From contig JAKSZT010053769.1 in assembly GCA_026826555.1 (NCBI GenBank), positions 5,961,971 through 6,025,970 on the forward strand: 64,000 nt of DNA, written 5' to 3'. Source of the stretch: Tolypeutes matacus. Lineage: Eukaryota; Chordata; Mammalia; Cingulata; Chlamyphoridae. A program made the translations under genes and the position numbers. The notes below the pieces were generated by a model. The model was not told the DNA's origin. It saw only the letters and a program-made list of their open reading frames with translations, and searched no databases. Positions 45,855 through 58,039 of this stretch are shown here, one piece after another (the first letter of the stretch is position 1; each line of letters begins with the position of its first letter).

Positions 45855-48440
45855 AATAAAGCATGTAAAGATTTAGATGTCAGATGTAACACTGTAGCAA
45901 ATAATATTGGGGGCTTTTTAAAAATAGTAACTGATGGGAAAAAACCTCATTCAGTTAAATTTTCTAAGGTGAGTACTAATACCAAAGCTTTTGTTTCTTT
46001 GGTCCCTTTTCTCTTTGAAATTTCAAGCTCTCTTTCTTAATATTTTGGTTATGACACAAGATACGTCTTTAAAATTACGGAATTTTAATACTTAGAAAAT
46101 ATATATCTAATTATTCTCTAATAAACAATATTTCTCTAAAACATCTACAGTCTTTAGTAAAAGGATTTACATGAAATTAAATAATGTTTATGTGAATTAA
46201 TGTTTGCTTAATTCATATTTTTGTAAATGCTGAATTGTTTTGCTTTTCAAAATTCTTATTTTTATGTCTTTCTAACCAGCCCCTGTCAGTTTTCATGTAT
46301 ACTGTAAGGTGTCAATTAAAATTAGAAATGTCGCTGAAACATAGAATATACTAAAAGCTTAATGAAAATAGAGTTTCTCTTTGAGTACAGAGCTTTTCCT
46401 TCCCATACAGGAGGTCTGTCCTTACAGAGCAAAGTAGAGCACTACCACCTATTTCTGGAGCTTGGGTCCTTTTGCCTTGGTTCCATTCTCCCTTTGAGAA
46501 CTTAAAGCTCCGGGAATGTTTTCTACTTGTGTTTCTTAATTTCAGGGCACGATTTCTGACTCACCTAATTCGAAGTCCTAATTGCCAGTCCTGCCTCTGC
46601 AGCAGTCCATAGTACCTTACCACCCAAGCCATAGTGTTCAGTGGTTTCTCTGTTTTATCTCTGCAAGTCACTTAACAATTTATTTATTGCTGTACCAGAT
46701 GACATTCATTATTTTATGTTCTATTTGGGAGACAGATAAAGAATAATTTCCACCAAGGAGCCTGAATCTTCATGGGAAAGTTTCATAAGCTAATTTTAAA
46801 GTGATATAATAAAGTTATATAATGGTATATTACATGAAATTCTTGATATCTAATATTTTGCTCTTTAAAATAAAGCAGTATTTTAAGTTGCTGCTATTTG
46901 AGAATTCTTATTCTTAATCATCTTTCTCCTGGCCCAAGGTCTAAATTCTCTCCACTAGCCACTCTAACAACAAGTTAAGTGTTGTGAACGCGGTAAAGTA
47001 ATGTGTTAGAACTAAATGGCCCCCACGTGGAAAAGTACCATGGTATTTTATAAGCAGCGGAAAATCTACTATTTTGGATTTATATTGAAGACCGAGACTC
47101 TGGTAGTTGTAATAAAATAAACATAAAGGGTAGGAAAAACTAATTCTCGTAAATATGTCACCAAATATTATTATAAAAGTTGATGCTATAAGGGTACCAG
47201 AATTTAAAAGTTGCCCTTGGCTCCATGTTATAAGAACTGACTGAAATTTCAGAATACCTCAGTAACAGACTATATACAGCAGCAGGAAGCCTTCAATTAA
47301 GTGCATCACTTCTATCTTTAGTACAAAGGATCTATGATAGTCTACATGACTTAAAAGAAAAAGCCCAACAAGATCTTAGCAGTATCCTGAAAAGGAAAGG
47401 ATACACGGGGTCAGTCAGGAGTGTGAAGGATAGTGACTAATTCAAAGGTGAAGGGCCTTAAGTTGAGCTTTAAAAAAAGTTCTATCTGGTCAATAAGAAA
47501 TTCAGCAAAAATTTCTTTGAAAAAAAGTAGATCAATAGTCTGCATTCTAGAGACTTGTAGCAAGAAAAATTGGCAATAGAAGATGACTTAATAGAGAAAA
47601 AGATGGACTTCTAGAAGAATTGTAGGGAGAGTTCTTGAGGTTAAGTTGAAATTTGCATGGATTTAATAGTGAAAGCTTTTTCCATATGATATTCAGTCTG
47701 GGGTCTGTTTCTAGGACTAGAGTTAAGAAAAAAATGGAGGAACATTAAGAGAAAGGAGTTATAGTGGTTCTAATATTATTATTTTTTTATGCTTTAGAAC
47801 CATACCTCATACAAGTTTTTGAGAAAAACTTGTTGGTCACCGAAGCTTGCATGTCTATGTCTTTTGCACATCTTAAAGTAGGATGATATACATTTTGCTT
47901 TCTTTTTCTTGGTTATTTGTATTACTCATTTTGCTCCTGTTTTCTTCTGCTATATTAACTGTGTCTAATAATGCTGAAAATTATTTTGAAACATTGAGAA
48001 AATTGTTGAGGATCTTCGGTTAGTGTCACAAAATTAGGTTTGAAAGTCAGCAAAAGAAATATTGTAGCTCAATGAGGAAGAAGTTAGGTTTGCATTAATA
48101 CTGAAAAAATCTCTCATACTCTTTTCTCTAAATTGGAGCTCATAATACAAAAGTAATCCCGAGAATTGTCGAGGATGAAAAGTCTAATATTTTGCAGAGA
48201 ATTTGATGAATCCTGATAAATAATTTTTACAGAAAACTTTGTATTGAGATAGAATAAAAATTGTTAGGTAGCCAGATCATGGCTTTTCTTAATTAATTTA
48301 TTCATGTGGGATTTAAATGATGAAAAATTTATATTTCAGGTCTTAGACCTACTGGACTGTTTGTATCTTCTATATAGAACACCATACTAAATAATGTAGA
48401 CTAAAAAAGTTCAGTTGAAAACACCTTATGGAAACTGTTT
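45855..48440. other. Unassigned AT-rich intron sequence
   Basis: No gene seen. The patch 46400-46640 is richer in G+C but matches nothing I can name. Confidence 0.4.
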
Positions 48441-48451
48441 TCTATATAGAA

Positions 48452-48642
48452 CAGGGGTTTTTAATAAGAGGTCATAAGCTTGAATTGAAATTCAAAAAAC
48501 ATTATTCTTGTGGAGATGTGTTGGTACAAGTGTGATATATTTGTAGAATAATACACAGTATAGTGTGGACTTAATAATGGGTCCTTGATTTTCACTTGAC
48601 TGGCAAAGGGGTCCATGGAACAATAAAGGTTAAGAACCCCTG
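48452..48642 (+). mobile_element. hAT-type MITE with perfect 8-bp TSD
   Basis: A 191-bp element starting CAGGGGTTTTTAATA and ending TTAAGAACCCCTG, so the termini are inverted repeats (about 10 of 13 matching). It is flanked by ATATAGAA at 48444-48451 and 48643-48650. The 8-bp duplication and CAGGGG termini identify a non-autonomous hAT-Charlie element; the exact family is uncertain. Confidence 0.88.
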
Positions 48643-49108
48643 ATATAGAACACATTTTCCATTAAGTGTTTATAGAATACCTTTTTAAGCCAGAGTTATT
48701 TACTTATTTTCCAGAAAATAGATTTTTAGAGTTGGTAATTTGACATGATAAATACTAGAGGAAGCTATTAAAATAAGTAATCTTAGATATAAATGGAAAC
48801 AACAAATTATCGTTACACTAACATATTCAAAAGTCCAGTGAAGGAAGTGGAACAAATTATATTCTGGTTCTTCAGACCAAATGAACTTTTCAGTTCCGTT
48901 ACTTAATATTCTGAAAAGTTATCTGTAAAGTAAATGTTTGCCTCTTTAACTTAATTTTCAAATTTATAATAAAGCATTAATAATGACTTAAACTCCATGT
49001 AAGTCAAAACCTGAAGTATACTAGCTATTTTAGTATCAGAGGTTTTCCAGAGCACTTGTATTTATACTAAGCAAAAGCTGGTTCTTGCGCTATGTGCATC
49101 ATTAATTA

Positions 49109-49688
49109 CCAATTCCTGAGATGTTGGACTTCAAAGAGAGAAAAGATTTATTTGCTTGGGCATAGCAAAGGAGGACAGTGGTCTAAAAGCCCAAAAACTA
49201 CCTTCTTGAACTGCAGTATCCCTGATAATTTTGTAATATGCAAGCTTAGCAGTTTATGTTAATGAGTAATTGGGTTGGGGCTGGCTCATATTCTTTCATC
49301 TGAATGGATGGAATGGGGGGGGCGGTGAGTCACAAAGTTATTACAATCACAAGATAATCATTATCAGAGATCAAGTCATCTGGGGATGGGAGGTTACAGA
49401 ATGAGTGTCAGTTACGAGCTTTTTCTTACAGATTTCAAACAGAGGAAGTTGGAGTGGTTACCATTTTAATAGAAATGTTCAAATATCAGGGTAAGGACAA
49501 TCTGGAATAATCATTATCATAGCAGGTCATAATTGGAAATGGCCATTTACTCTTACAAAGGGTAAGGTTGCTCTAGCCAGTTAGAGTAATTTCAGATATT
49601 AACCTTCGGCTATTTTATAATATACTGGAAGAAAAAGGCATCTATATAATGATTCAGTAATCATAATTATTTGGTAATTCTTAACGCT
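49109..49688 (-). mobile_element. LTR-like repeat, copy 1 of a pair
   Basis: Same family and orientation as 52556-53146, sharing the ends CCAATTCCTGAG... and ...AATTCTTAAC and many internal blocks. Its minus strand has AATAAA (complement 49147-49152) followed by a CT-rich U5-like end, as in gammaretrovirus-type LTRs. TATA is degenerate. No internal retroviral genes lie between the pair. Confidence 0.7.
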
Positions 49689-49728
49689 TGCTTACAGTAT
49701 TACATTTCTGTTTTCTTGCTTTATGTCT

Positions 49729-49826
49729 TTTCTCCTTCTCCTTCTCCTTCTCCTCCTCCTCCTCCTCCTCCTCCTCCTCCTCCTCCTTCTTCTTCTTCTT
49801 CTTCTCCTCCTCCTCCTCCTCCTCCA
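49729..49826 (+). repeat. Polypyrimidine (CTCCTT)n/(TCC)n/(TTC)n tract
   Basis: About 98 bases of uninterrupted C/T. Blocks of (CTCCTT)n, (CTC)n, (TTC)n and (CTC)n give near mirror symmetry around 49800. Apparent open frames across it (poly-Pro/Ser, poly-Arg, poly-Glu) are artefacts of the repeat. Confidence 0.95.
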
Positions 49827-49902
49827 TTTTGTGAATCTCTTGATTCCCAAATGTTTGCCTGGATGTAAACCTTTTCCTGAATAATTGATATAAGAGGACT
49901 TC

Positions 49903-49989
49903 GGGGAGTGGATGCAGCTCAGTGGTTGACCGCCTGCCTCCCACGTGTGAGGCCTCAGGTTCAATCCCTGGTACCTCCTTTAAAAAAAG
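49903..49989 (+). mobile_element. Short DAS-type tRNA SINE, copy 1
   Basis: An 87-bp unit with an A box region 'gcagctcagtggttga', B box GGTTCAATCCC and a short A-rich tail. It is flanked by a perfect 11-bp duplication AAGAGGACTTC (49892-49902 and 49990-50000). It lacks the GC-rich body of the long form. Confidence 0.88.
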
Positions 49990-50004
49990 AAGAGGACTTC
50001 AAAC

Positions 50005-51430
50005 AGCTAAACAAAATAATGGGTAGAAAATTTCTGTAGCCAAGAAAAAAATTGAAAGAAGGAGACAGGAAATTAGTTGAGAGAGAAAAACTCTGAGTAA
50101 TTGTGAAATGTCTCTGAGTAACTTTCCAGAGAATGATATACCTCTCATCTTCTCTTCTTTCTTACCCTTTCCCCATCCTCCTGCTAAGGCCATCTGAAGA
50201 TAGTAATTTCCTAATTAGCAAATAAAAATGGGGTGGTGGTCGAGACCTGAATGAGGACAAAGCTATTACTTTAACCAGATTCTGAATTATGTTTCCATCA
50301 AAGTCTTGGAGGAATTGATAGTTAACTCTGAATGTCACTGTGGATATCTACAGTAGATACTAAAGCAGATTAATGGGTTTAGTGGGCTGTACCCTAGAGC
50401 TGTTTGTTAGAGGAATTTGAGAAACTTTCTATCATGATTTTACTTTAACTGATAAAAGAATTGATGGTTGTATGCATTTTGTGTATTTATTCTTATACTC
50501 ATTATGTAGTTTATTTCATATATAGAATTTTGTTTCTCAGTTATTTCTTTGTGTTCAGAGTTAAGAAAATGAATTCATATATTGTTGAGAAAAGAGATTT
50601 GAGCTAGCTGGATTTAACCATTTGGTTTTTTTAACTTCCTGCCATTTTCTATTGATCTGATGTGGTTCATGATTTGCCATGTTATCTATCCTTTTAATAT
50701 TAATTATAAAATTCAGCACCTTACTCTGTTTGTCAATTATACATCCATAAAAATTTGACCTAATTTCTATTCTAATTATTTTTTTAATATGCATTTAGTT
50801 CTTTAAGAACGGCACACTTAAAAATAAGGTATATTCTAATAATTTTTACAGTGATACATTTTTTACCCCCAATGGAAGTTGCTTCCAGAATTGAGGGAGT
50901 CTCCTTGATGTGAAGTTAGCCAACTCCTTGACTGCTTCAGAACATAAACAATGTTTTACACAAATGGGGATGAACAAAAAAAGATGCCCTTGCTAAAAGC
51001 CGCTTATGTTGTATGACTCCAACACATGTTTTATACTGGCTTTCCATTTAGTGGATGGCAGGGATTTTTTTCAACCAATGCAAAGGTGGTAGAAAGAAAA
51101 AAAAATAGAAACTCCTCTTGAGAAGTCTCTGAAAGAGTGTGAGTTTCTGATTTTATGTTCATTAACTTTTTATTTTATTCAAAGTTCAAACATAGACTAT
51201 TAGTCATGCATTGTGAACTCACCATCTGGGCTTACCCATCTTCCTGAGGGATTTCCCCTAATATCATGTTACAATCACCTGAAGATTTGTGTCATGTTTG
51301 TAAAAGTATTAATTTTACACACACGCACAGAGAGAACTTTACCAATGTATGCATGCATATATACATATATTAATGTGTATATAACACTTATAAAAGTTTT
51401 GAAAGTTTAAATATATTTATTTAAATGAAA
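50005..51430. other. Unassigned, minor L1 traces
   Basis: A short L1M 3' UTR-like string (gccgcttatgttgtatgac) occurs near 51000. Otherwise no gene or clear repeat. Confidence 0.4.
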
Positions 51431-51439
51431 TGGGAATTT

Positions 51440-51800
51440 AAATATATGTGTATATATGTATATGACTGTGTGTGTAGATTTTAAAAGTCAGTCAATACAA
51501 AAAAGACTTACAATGAAAAGAAACAGTCCCTATCTAACTTCTCCTTACTTCCCAGTTCTGCTTCCCATATTTAAACAATTTTTATATTTTTTCTTCTGTT
51601 GACAACCTATATATCTTTACATACACTTAATTTGTTCACTTCATATATTGTCTATTGTCTTACTGCATGGTAACTGAGAACAACTAATGAACTTTTCTTT
51701 TTCCTCCTCTGTTTTTTAATATAGCTATATCACTATTCTTAGTTCCTTTGCTTATTGCTTTATTATTTTAAAAATCTTTTTATAAGTATTTAAGTTTACT
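51440..51800 (-). mobile_element. L1M 3' UTR-like fragment, antisense
   Basis: The sequence 'gaaaagaaacagtccctatctaacttctcc', then 'gacaacctatatatctttacat', resembles antisense L1M 3' UTR. Boundaries uncertain; it ends near a (TA)n(T)n run at 51861-51896. Confidence 0.45.
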
Positions 51801-51864
51801 TAAAATAACTCGGTAAACTCAGGAACAATAGGGCTGTTACTGGTCTTCAGTTTGCTTGGGTATA

Positions 51865-51896
<32 letters not shown>

Positions 51897-52555
51897 GAAA
51901 GATTTAGAATGTAAGTTTGCTAGCAACATGTAAGCACCATAAAAGTATGCCTTATTAAGGAATGTGGTTGTACAAAAATTTCTATTTTACTTTAAAATAT
52001 AAGAATTTTAAACCACTTGACATGAACTGGAGGAAATTGCTGGATGATTTATATTAATTTAACTTCTTAGAATTCTTTCCTCTGATGTGCTATGTATGTA
52101 TTTAAGAACCAAATAAGAAATGTGCTCCAAACTTAAAAGAAAAAAGTTCTCTTATTTTCTATGATGAAAAAAAAATTTAAAACAGTCCTTAAAGGGTAAT
52201 GCATGACCTATATGTTGCTTTTTGACAGTCTTTAATAGGAAACGTCATGGATTTTTTATAAATAAGAACATGGGAAAGAAAACAAAATCCTCTGCTTCCT
52301 CCATACTTTTCTTCCTGATTTATCAACTATACAAGTATAATTCTGCTGTTTATATGCTTGCATAAGCAAAACTCAATACCTTTAACCTCCCAGAACCACT
52401 ATCTTGGCTCTATTGAACTCAATTTCAATAAAAACAAAGAAAGGAGATATATAAAAGGTTGATGACCATGGAAAATGAAATCTTTATTTGTTAGAATTTT
52501 GATAATTCTGATACGGAGCTAACATGGGTTCTTTTCTCCCAATGCATCTTTAAAG

Positions 52556-53146
52556 CCAATTCCTGAGTCACCAGGGTTTCAGAGAGAGAAAGAGTTTATT
52601 TGTTGCACAAGCAAAGGAGGTCAGTCACCCTAGACAGCCCGAAAACTGCCTCCCTGATCTGCAGGAATTCTAATATTTTATAACACTGGATGCTAATGAA
52701 TAATTGGGGTGGATCTGGACACAGGTTCTTTCATTAATAAACATTAAGGGGCTGAACAGGATTGGGGTGGACCCCAAACAGGGGACATCACAAAGTAACA
52801 ATCATTATTTATCAAGGTTCTGGGATAGGAAATTACAGAGTAGATGTCAGTCACAAGATTTTCCATATGGATATTACACAGAGGAGGGTAGTGTGGCTCC
52901 CATTCCAATAGTAAGCATACACAAGGGTGAGCCTAATCTATAAACAAGGATAAGGTCTTTCTAGAATTACCATCACAAAGGTAAACATACACAAGGGTGA
53001 GGTTAAGCCTAGAGTAACCATAAACAGAGGTGAGACCACTCTACTTAGCTTCAATAATTTCAGGTATTAACCTTTTGTTATTTAATAATATAAAGGCATC
53101 TATATAATGATCTAGTAATCATAATTATTTGTTAATTCTTAACCCT
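52556..53146 (-). mobile_element. LTR-like repeat, copy 2, with U3 direct repeats
   Basis: This is the better preserved partner of 49109-49688. On the minus strand it has a TATA box (TTATAAAA, complement 52676-52683) and AATAAA (complement 52595-52600) followed by a CT-rich end. The inferred U3 carries two copies of CATACACAAGGGTGAG 70 bp apart (52916 and 52986), absent from copy 1, like the enhancer repeats of gammaretroviral LTRs. Boundaries and duplication are not clean. Confidence 0.72.
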
Positions 53147-53365
53147 CAGTTAAATTCTGGAAAACATTAATTTAAAATGTAGACTTTTTTTTTTGTCCAA
53201 AACATTTGCTTTCCTATTTTATTTTATATTTAAAGAATAAAAAAACTTCCATATTGAGTCAATACATTTTAGGTATCATATACAGGGATGTAGTTGCTTA
53301 CACTGAGATCACAAGCTTGCTTAAGCTTATCTTTCTAAAGCTAGCTTAAAATATTTTATCATTTT

Positions 53366-53447
53366 GGGGGAGTGGTTAAAGCTCAGTGGTTGAGCACCTG
53401 CCTCCCATGTATGAGGTCCTGGGTTCAATCCCTGGTACCTCCTAAAG
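53366..53447 (+). mobile_element. Short DAS-type tRNA SINE, copy 2
   Basis: The order 'gctcagtggttgagcacctgcctccc', then B box GGTTCAATCCC, is nearly identical to the 49903 copy. The A-rich tail has expanded into a purine microsatellite (next entry). Confidence 0.85.
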
Positions 53448-53541
53448 GAAAGGAAAGGAAAGGAAAGGGGAAGGGGAAGGGGACGGGCCCGGCCCCGCCC
53501 CCGGCCACGGGCAAGGGGAAGGGGAAGGGGAAGGGGAGGGA
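53445..53541 (+). repeat. (GGAAA)n/(GGGGAA)n with GC-rich core
   Basis: (GGAAA)n passes into (GGGGAA)n, is broken by a CpG-rich core at about 53481-53514, then returns to (GGGGAA)n. It contains repeated runs of four G. Confidence 0.92.
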
Positions 53542-53809
53542 AGAAAAAAATATATATATAATTTCTGTGTATGAGATGGGAAGACAATTGGTCATAATTA
53601 CTTATTCTAAATGTACCAATTTTAAAAATTAATTTGTACTTTCTTACTAAATAATTACATTTTATTGGAATACTATAAGCTTCCCTTTTATTTCCCATCT
53701 CTTTCAGTTTAATGTTAACTATAGTGAGAGCAATCCAGGCCCTAAATACTGATTTGAAATTTGATTTCTTAATATCCCTGTAGAATTAACAAGAAAATTT
53801 TAAAAATAT

Positions 53810-54310
53810 TCTATGATAACCAGTTCATTTTATTTAACTGAATTAAGGCATGCACTCAGTTTACAAAGTCAGAACTCTTATAATGAAAATAGAAGGCCTC
53901 TGCCCTGCCTCTTCCCTCCACAGAGGCAACTACCTTCCGTTGTTCTTTACGTCTTCTTTTTTTTTAACCTCAATATTTTAAATAGTGTACTCATATTGCA
54001 AAACTTTGTTTAGCAATTTTAAAGTATTATGCATTCTTTTCTTGCCCTGAGAGATGAGGAGGTTCCTCCCAAAACCCTATAAACATGTGTTAGTGCATGT
54101 GCACATGCTCTGTTTTTCTAAAATTACACAAGGATGGGCATTATTCTTACTTTATTCATTTTGCTCGGTAGTCTACGGGCCCTTTCAATATGGTGGCTAT
54201 CCTCTTCGGTACTTGGAAATATACTTGGGTTCTTTTTATTTTTTAAATATTTCTTACCCTTTGTTTTTTCTGATCTCATTTTTTGTTAGAACTCCTATTT
54301 AGTGAATATT
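53810..54310 (-). mobile_element. L1M/HAL1 3'-end fragment, antisense
   Basis: The sequence 'ctttcttgccctgagagatgagg', 'gaggcaactaccttcc' and 'gtgtactcatattgc' type strings resemble antisense L1M 3' UTR. Diverged. Confidence 0.4.
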
Positions 54311-54819
54311 AGCTTCCTGATTTGATTTTATGATAGTTGGGTTTTGTGTGTGTATATTTTCTTATTTGGAGATTTTTCTTACTTTGTCTTCAAGAACATT
54401 AAATGACATTTTAATTTCTTTGTATATTTTTTATTTCAAAGAAGTTTTTCTTTTTTGAGAGTGTTACTTCATCCAAGTACACTGTTCTCACTTTAATTTA
54501 CTAGATAACTTATTTTATTTGACTGAGGATATTAATTAATTTAAAATTTTTTTCTACCTGCCTTTTATACTGCCTGCTCCCCTCCTCACATTTCCATTTG
54601 TTTTGATCACTCTCTTGCATGTTGGGAGCTTCCATATTTAAGAGTGAATATTTGCTAAATGGAAACTCATTATTAGTGTTTGGCAACTGTAGACTAGAAG
54701 CATTCAGTGTAGGTGGCTTAGGTAGATAGCTTTTTTTGAATGGATGTTTATGTGTTTGTGTGTATATGGTTGGAAAGAATTCTTGCATATCAATTTCTTT
54801 AGTTTTTTTTTTTTCTCAG

Positions 54820-55870
54820 AGTTGTTCAATGTCCCCAAAGAAGAATCTTACAGTCTTCTGCTTAAGGAGAATATTCTTGGCTGCCAGAGCTCAAAGAGTA
54901 GACTGATTTGACTTGCACTGAATCTGCCACTTTTCAGCTGCACACATGTCCCATGTTTTCTTCTAGGACTGAGGTGCCCAACCTCAATTCAGTTCATCCA
55001 GAGAATAACTCTCTAGTCTTTTAGCAGTAATAGTGGAGCATTGCCTAAGGAGGGACCCAGAAAGGAGGAGAAATCCCTTGCCTATGGGGGAGAGGACATC
55101 AGATACAGACCTTAAAGAAGACTGAGTCTGTTTTTGAGTGCATTGAGTTCTTGTAATTAAAATGATTGTGGATTGCAGCTTGTCTTTCTACCCCAGGAGC
55201 AGGTCCATGCATTGTTAACCCACATCAGATTGGGGAAATATTTGAGTCCCATGCATCATCCTGAAAGTAGAAACAAGAGTCCTAGCTACAAATGTGGTCT
55301 TGGAAAGCAGGCTTCCCTGTGGGAGGTGCTTTAGAGCCAAGCTTTTCTTGGAAAGAGTTGCAAACACAATGCACATTCTCCAAAGCATAGGATGGGGAGA
55401 TTCTGGGGATGTCTGCATCTGGTGATCAGGCTTTCTACCAGGGTGTGACTTTTTCCATTACTTCTCTCTCAGGCTATTGAGGGCTACTTGTGCCATTGTA
55501 AACCTCTGTATGTGGTGGTCTTATCAAAGAACTGTTGGACCACAAGGGATATACTTGTGGCTCGGTGGACATGAGAATCCAGGACCCAAACCTGACCCTC
55601 TGTGTCCTCCTGACAACTCACCTTCTTTAGTGGCTGTGCCCGAATTCTCTGGGAGGCTACTGCCAGGCATGCCATGCACTGCAATTATTTCAGTTTGTTC
55701 TGTCTCCATTAAGCAGGGCTGCTTGTCCTCACTATCCAAAGTAATTTCCCTCTTCAAAAATTCATTAACCCCCCCGATCATTCTTACCATATCTTCCATA
55801 TTCTTTTTCATTGTAGGTTTATAGAATTTTAATTCTCTTACTGTCATTTTATGGCATTTCTGAAAGGGTC
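54820..55870 (-). other. Unassigned block with a 107-codon antisense frame
   Basis: About 1 kb with more balanced composition than its surroundings. A 107-codon frame (55524-55847, minus) starts MTVRELKFYKPTMKKNMEDM and is followed by shorter frames in the same direction (for example 55215-55418). I do not recognise the protein. A decayed retrocopy or mobile-element gene is possible. There is no poly(A) or duplication to prove it. Confidence 0.25.
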
Positions 55871-56569
55871 AGAAATAAATGTAGTTGGTCAATGCATCAG
55901 AAGTCATACAGCTTTAAAATCACACCAAATTATTGTTATCAGTATTGTTGTTATGCTGCTGCTGCTCCTTCTTCTATTTGCAACATGAGGTATTTTAAGA
56001 AAATAATAATGGATCCTTCTCAAGAAATGTACTAAAATAAACTACTGCAAAATCCCTTTATTGCCATGGACCTGATAAACGTAGTTTTAATGAGGATGTC
56101 ATAAGATTAAGATTTGTGATGGACATTTGTGATCCCTATCAATGATGTATTCATATCTATATATATATTCATTTCTTTAGTAATAGCTCATCCATCTAGA
56201 ACTCAGCTATCCAGCAATCTCATTTTTATTTGTTACAGATGCTAGAACAAAGAGAGTGTCTGAAAAAGCTTTGAAGAAGCACAAGTCTGTGCATTGAGTC
56301 TGTAAATGTTTCTCTGGGGATAGCTTTAAGCATAAAATGCATTTAACTTCTATTTTATAACCATGTATGACAGCTTTTGAAATTTAGATTCCAAATACAC
56401 AGAAGATAGAACAACAAATCAAGAAAGTAAAGGGGATGCTGACCAGAAAGCAAGAAAAAAATCAATAAAACTCTTACCCACAAAGAGGAAGACAGAGGAG
56501 CTAGAAATATAAACACAGTAACTCAACTTTTTATTTTTAGGCGTTTGTAGCAAAAGCTCTAGGTGTTCC

Positions 56570-57032
56570 ACTGTGTGTCCACCAAATCTTCCAAGCAGCT
56601 ATCATTTCCCTGCCCCCTGGCCTGGATTTTGCCAGCATAAAGCTCTCTTTTCCTGAGGGCTTTCTCTGGTGAGCACAAGCTTAGATCATGGGCATAGCCC
56701 AGGTGCATGCATTGTCAAAATCGCCAGAGAATTAAGGCCCCTAGGAAGGAGGTGGCAACCAAGGACTGAATAGGAGTTGGTGTGTAACTGTCCCAGCTTC
56801 CTTGCCTCTCACTGGGATAAGTCTAAAATATGTGCTGTGCACTGGCTACCAGAATTTCCCCCAAAGTTTGAAGCCCAAGTTGTCCACAGAGGTAACTTGT
56901 TTGCTTTCTTGGTTGCCTTACTTCACTGTCTCATTTCCCCTCTCTCCTACTGGCATTTTCTAGAATCATCTCCCAAATAAGCCACTGCACTAAATGTTTT
57001 GCCTAATTTGGGGGGAACTCAAACTAAAAAAG
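56570..57032 (+). mobile_element. Old LTR-like element
   Basis: The 3' end reads 'agaatcatctcccaaataagccactgcac', then 'gggggaactcaaactaa', a recognisable end of a mammal-wide LTR with an AATAAG signal. The 5' boundary is uncertain. No internal genes. Confidence 0.5.
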
Positions 57033-57229
57033 AAACATTTAGATTTGGGGAGCAATGATATATTCCTCAATAGAACATTGTTATATATACAAGTAAAATA
57101 TTTAATTGTCAGGATGCCCCATGGTCATTGAGGACATATTCAATTATATTCCATATGTTTTGCTTAAGAACATGAGAATTATTGTTGTCGCCACTTTTAT
57201 TCTCTAGTTCAGATGGACTTCAGAATGAA

Positions 57230-57790
57230 GAAACGCAATCTCAGTACAATCAAACTATGAAAGAGCATTGTCAAAATATTACTACTAACTATAGCCCATA
57301 TCTTACATTTGGTGTACTTTCCTCCAACCCACCCAATTATTAATACCCTATATTAGTATTATATAATTTTTATCGTTCAGGAGAAAATGTTCTCATATTT
57401 GTCCTCTTAACCATAGTCCATCATCTAATACTTGATTCCTTGAATTATACAGTACCTTACTTTGTACAATCCATTCAAAGTGTACACTATGGGGCTCTAA
57501 TTTTCATCACAGAGTTGTGCTATCACCTCAGTCAATTTTAGAACCTTTTCGTTACTCCAAAAGGAAAAATCCTATACCCACTTATACCCCTTATTGTTGT
57601 CCCTTAGTATTGAAAATATATCTTCTTTGCTATTGCTGCAAAAACATTGCAATATTACTGTTAACTATCATCCACAAGTTACATTACTTGCAATTTTCCT
57701 ATGTATCACCATATTCTTAGCACTTTATAAAAGAAAAGCATTCTTATACTATTATCCACTATCTTTTGTTGACATTTATTTTGAAGTTAG
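57230..57790 (-). mobile_element. L1 3' UTR fragment, antisense
   Basis: Contains 'attgcaatattactgttaactatc', 'ttgtgctatcacctcagtcaa' and 'ccttttcgttactcc', matching the antisense L1 3' UTR, with two partly overlapping copies of similar strings. Confidence 0.65.
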
Positions 57791-58020
57791 GTAAAAAGGC
57801 AGTCTGGCAAAAAGAGAGCAGGTGTTTGTGAATCAGATAGTACTGGACTTGAATTTTACTTCTACCTTTTACTAGCCTATGTGCTTTTTAATTCCCATGA
57901 GCCTCAATTCCCTTGTAAAATCAGGATGATAATACTTGCCTCATGTGCACTTGAGGATTAAATATAAAGCACTTTTTATATGGCACTTTTCATATGATAG
58001 GGGGTGAATAAATTATGCTT
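57790..58020 (+). repeat. MIR SINE
   Basis: Near full-length order: 'gtactggacttgaattttac', 'ttttactagcctatgtgc', 'ccttgtaaaatcaggatgataatacttgcctcatg', 'aggattaaatataaagcac', 'gtgaataaat'. Confidence 0.85.
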
Positions 58021-58039
58021 GTATTAGAAAAAAAATTTA

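Noticed and set aside
49671..49964. Open frames rich in Pro/Ser, Arg or Glu
   Set aside because: All are translations of the (CTC)n/(TTC)n tract on either strand; no flanking coding evidence.
49109..53146. A provirus bounded by the two LTR-like repeats
   Set aside because: The sequence between them is microsatellite, SINE, L1 traces and unassigned DNA with no retroviral gene remnants, and the two LTR copies differ too much.
53481..53514. CpG island promoter
   Set aside because: Only about 34 bp of CpG-rich sequence inside a purine microsatellite; far too short.
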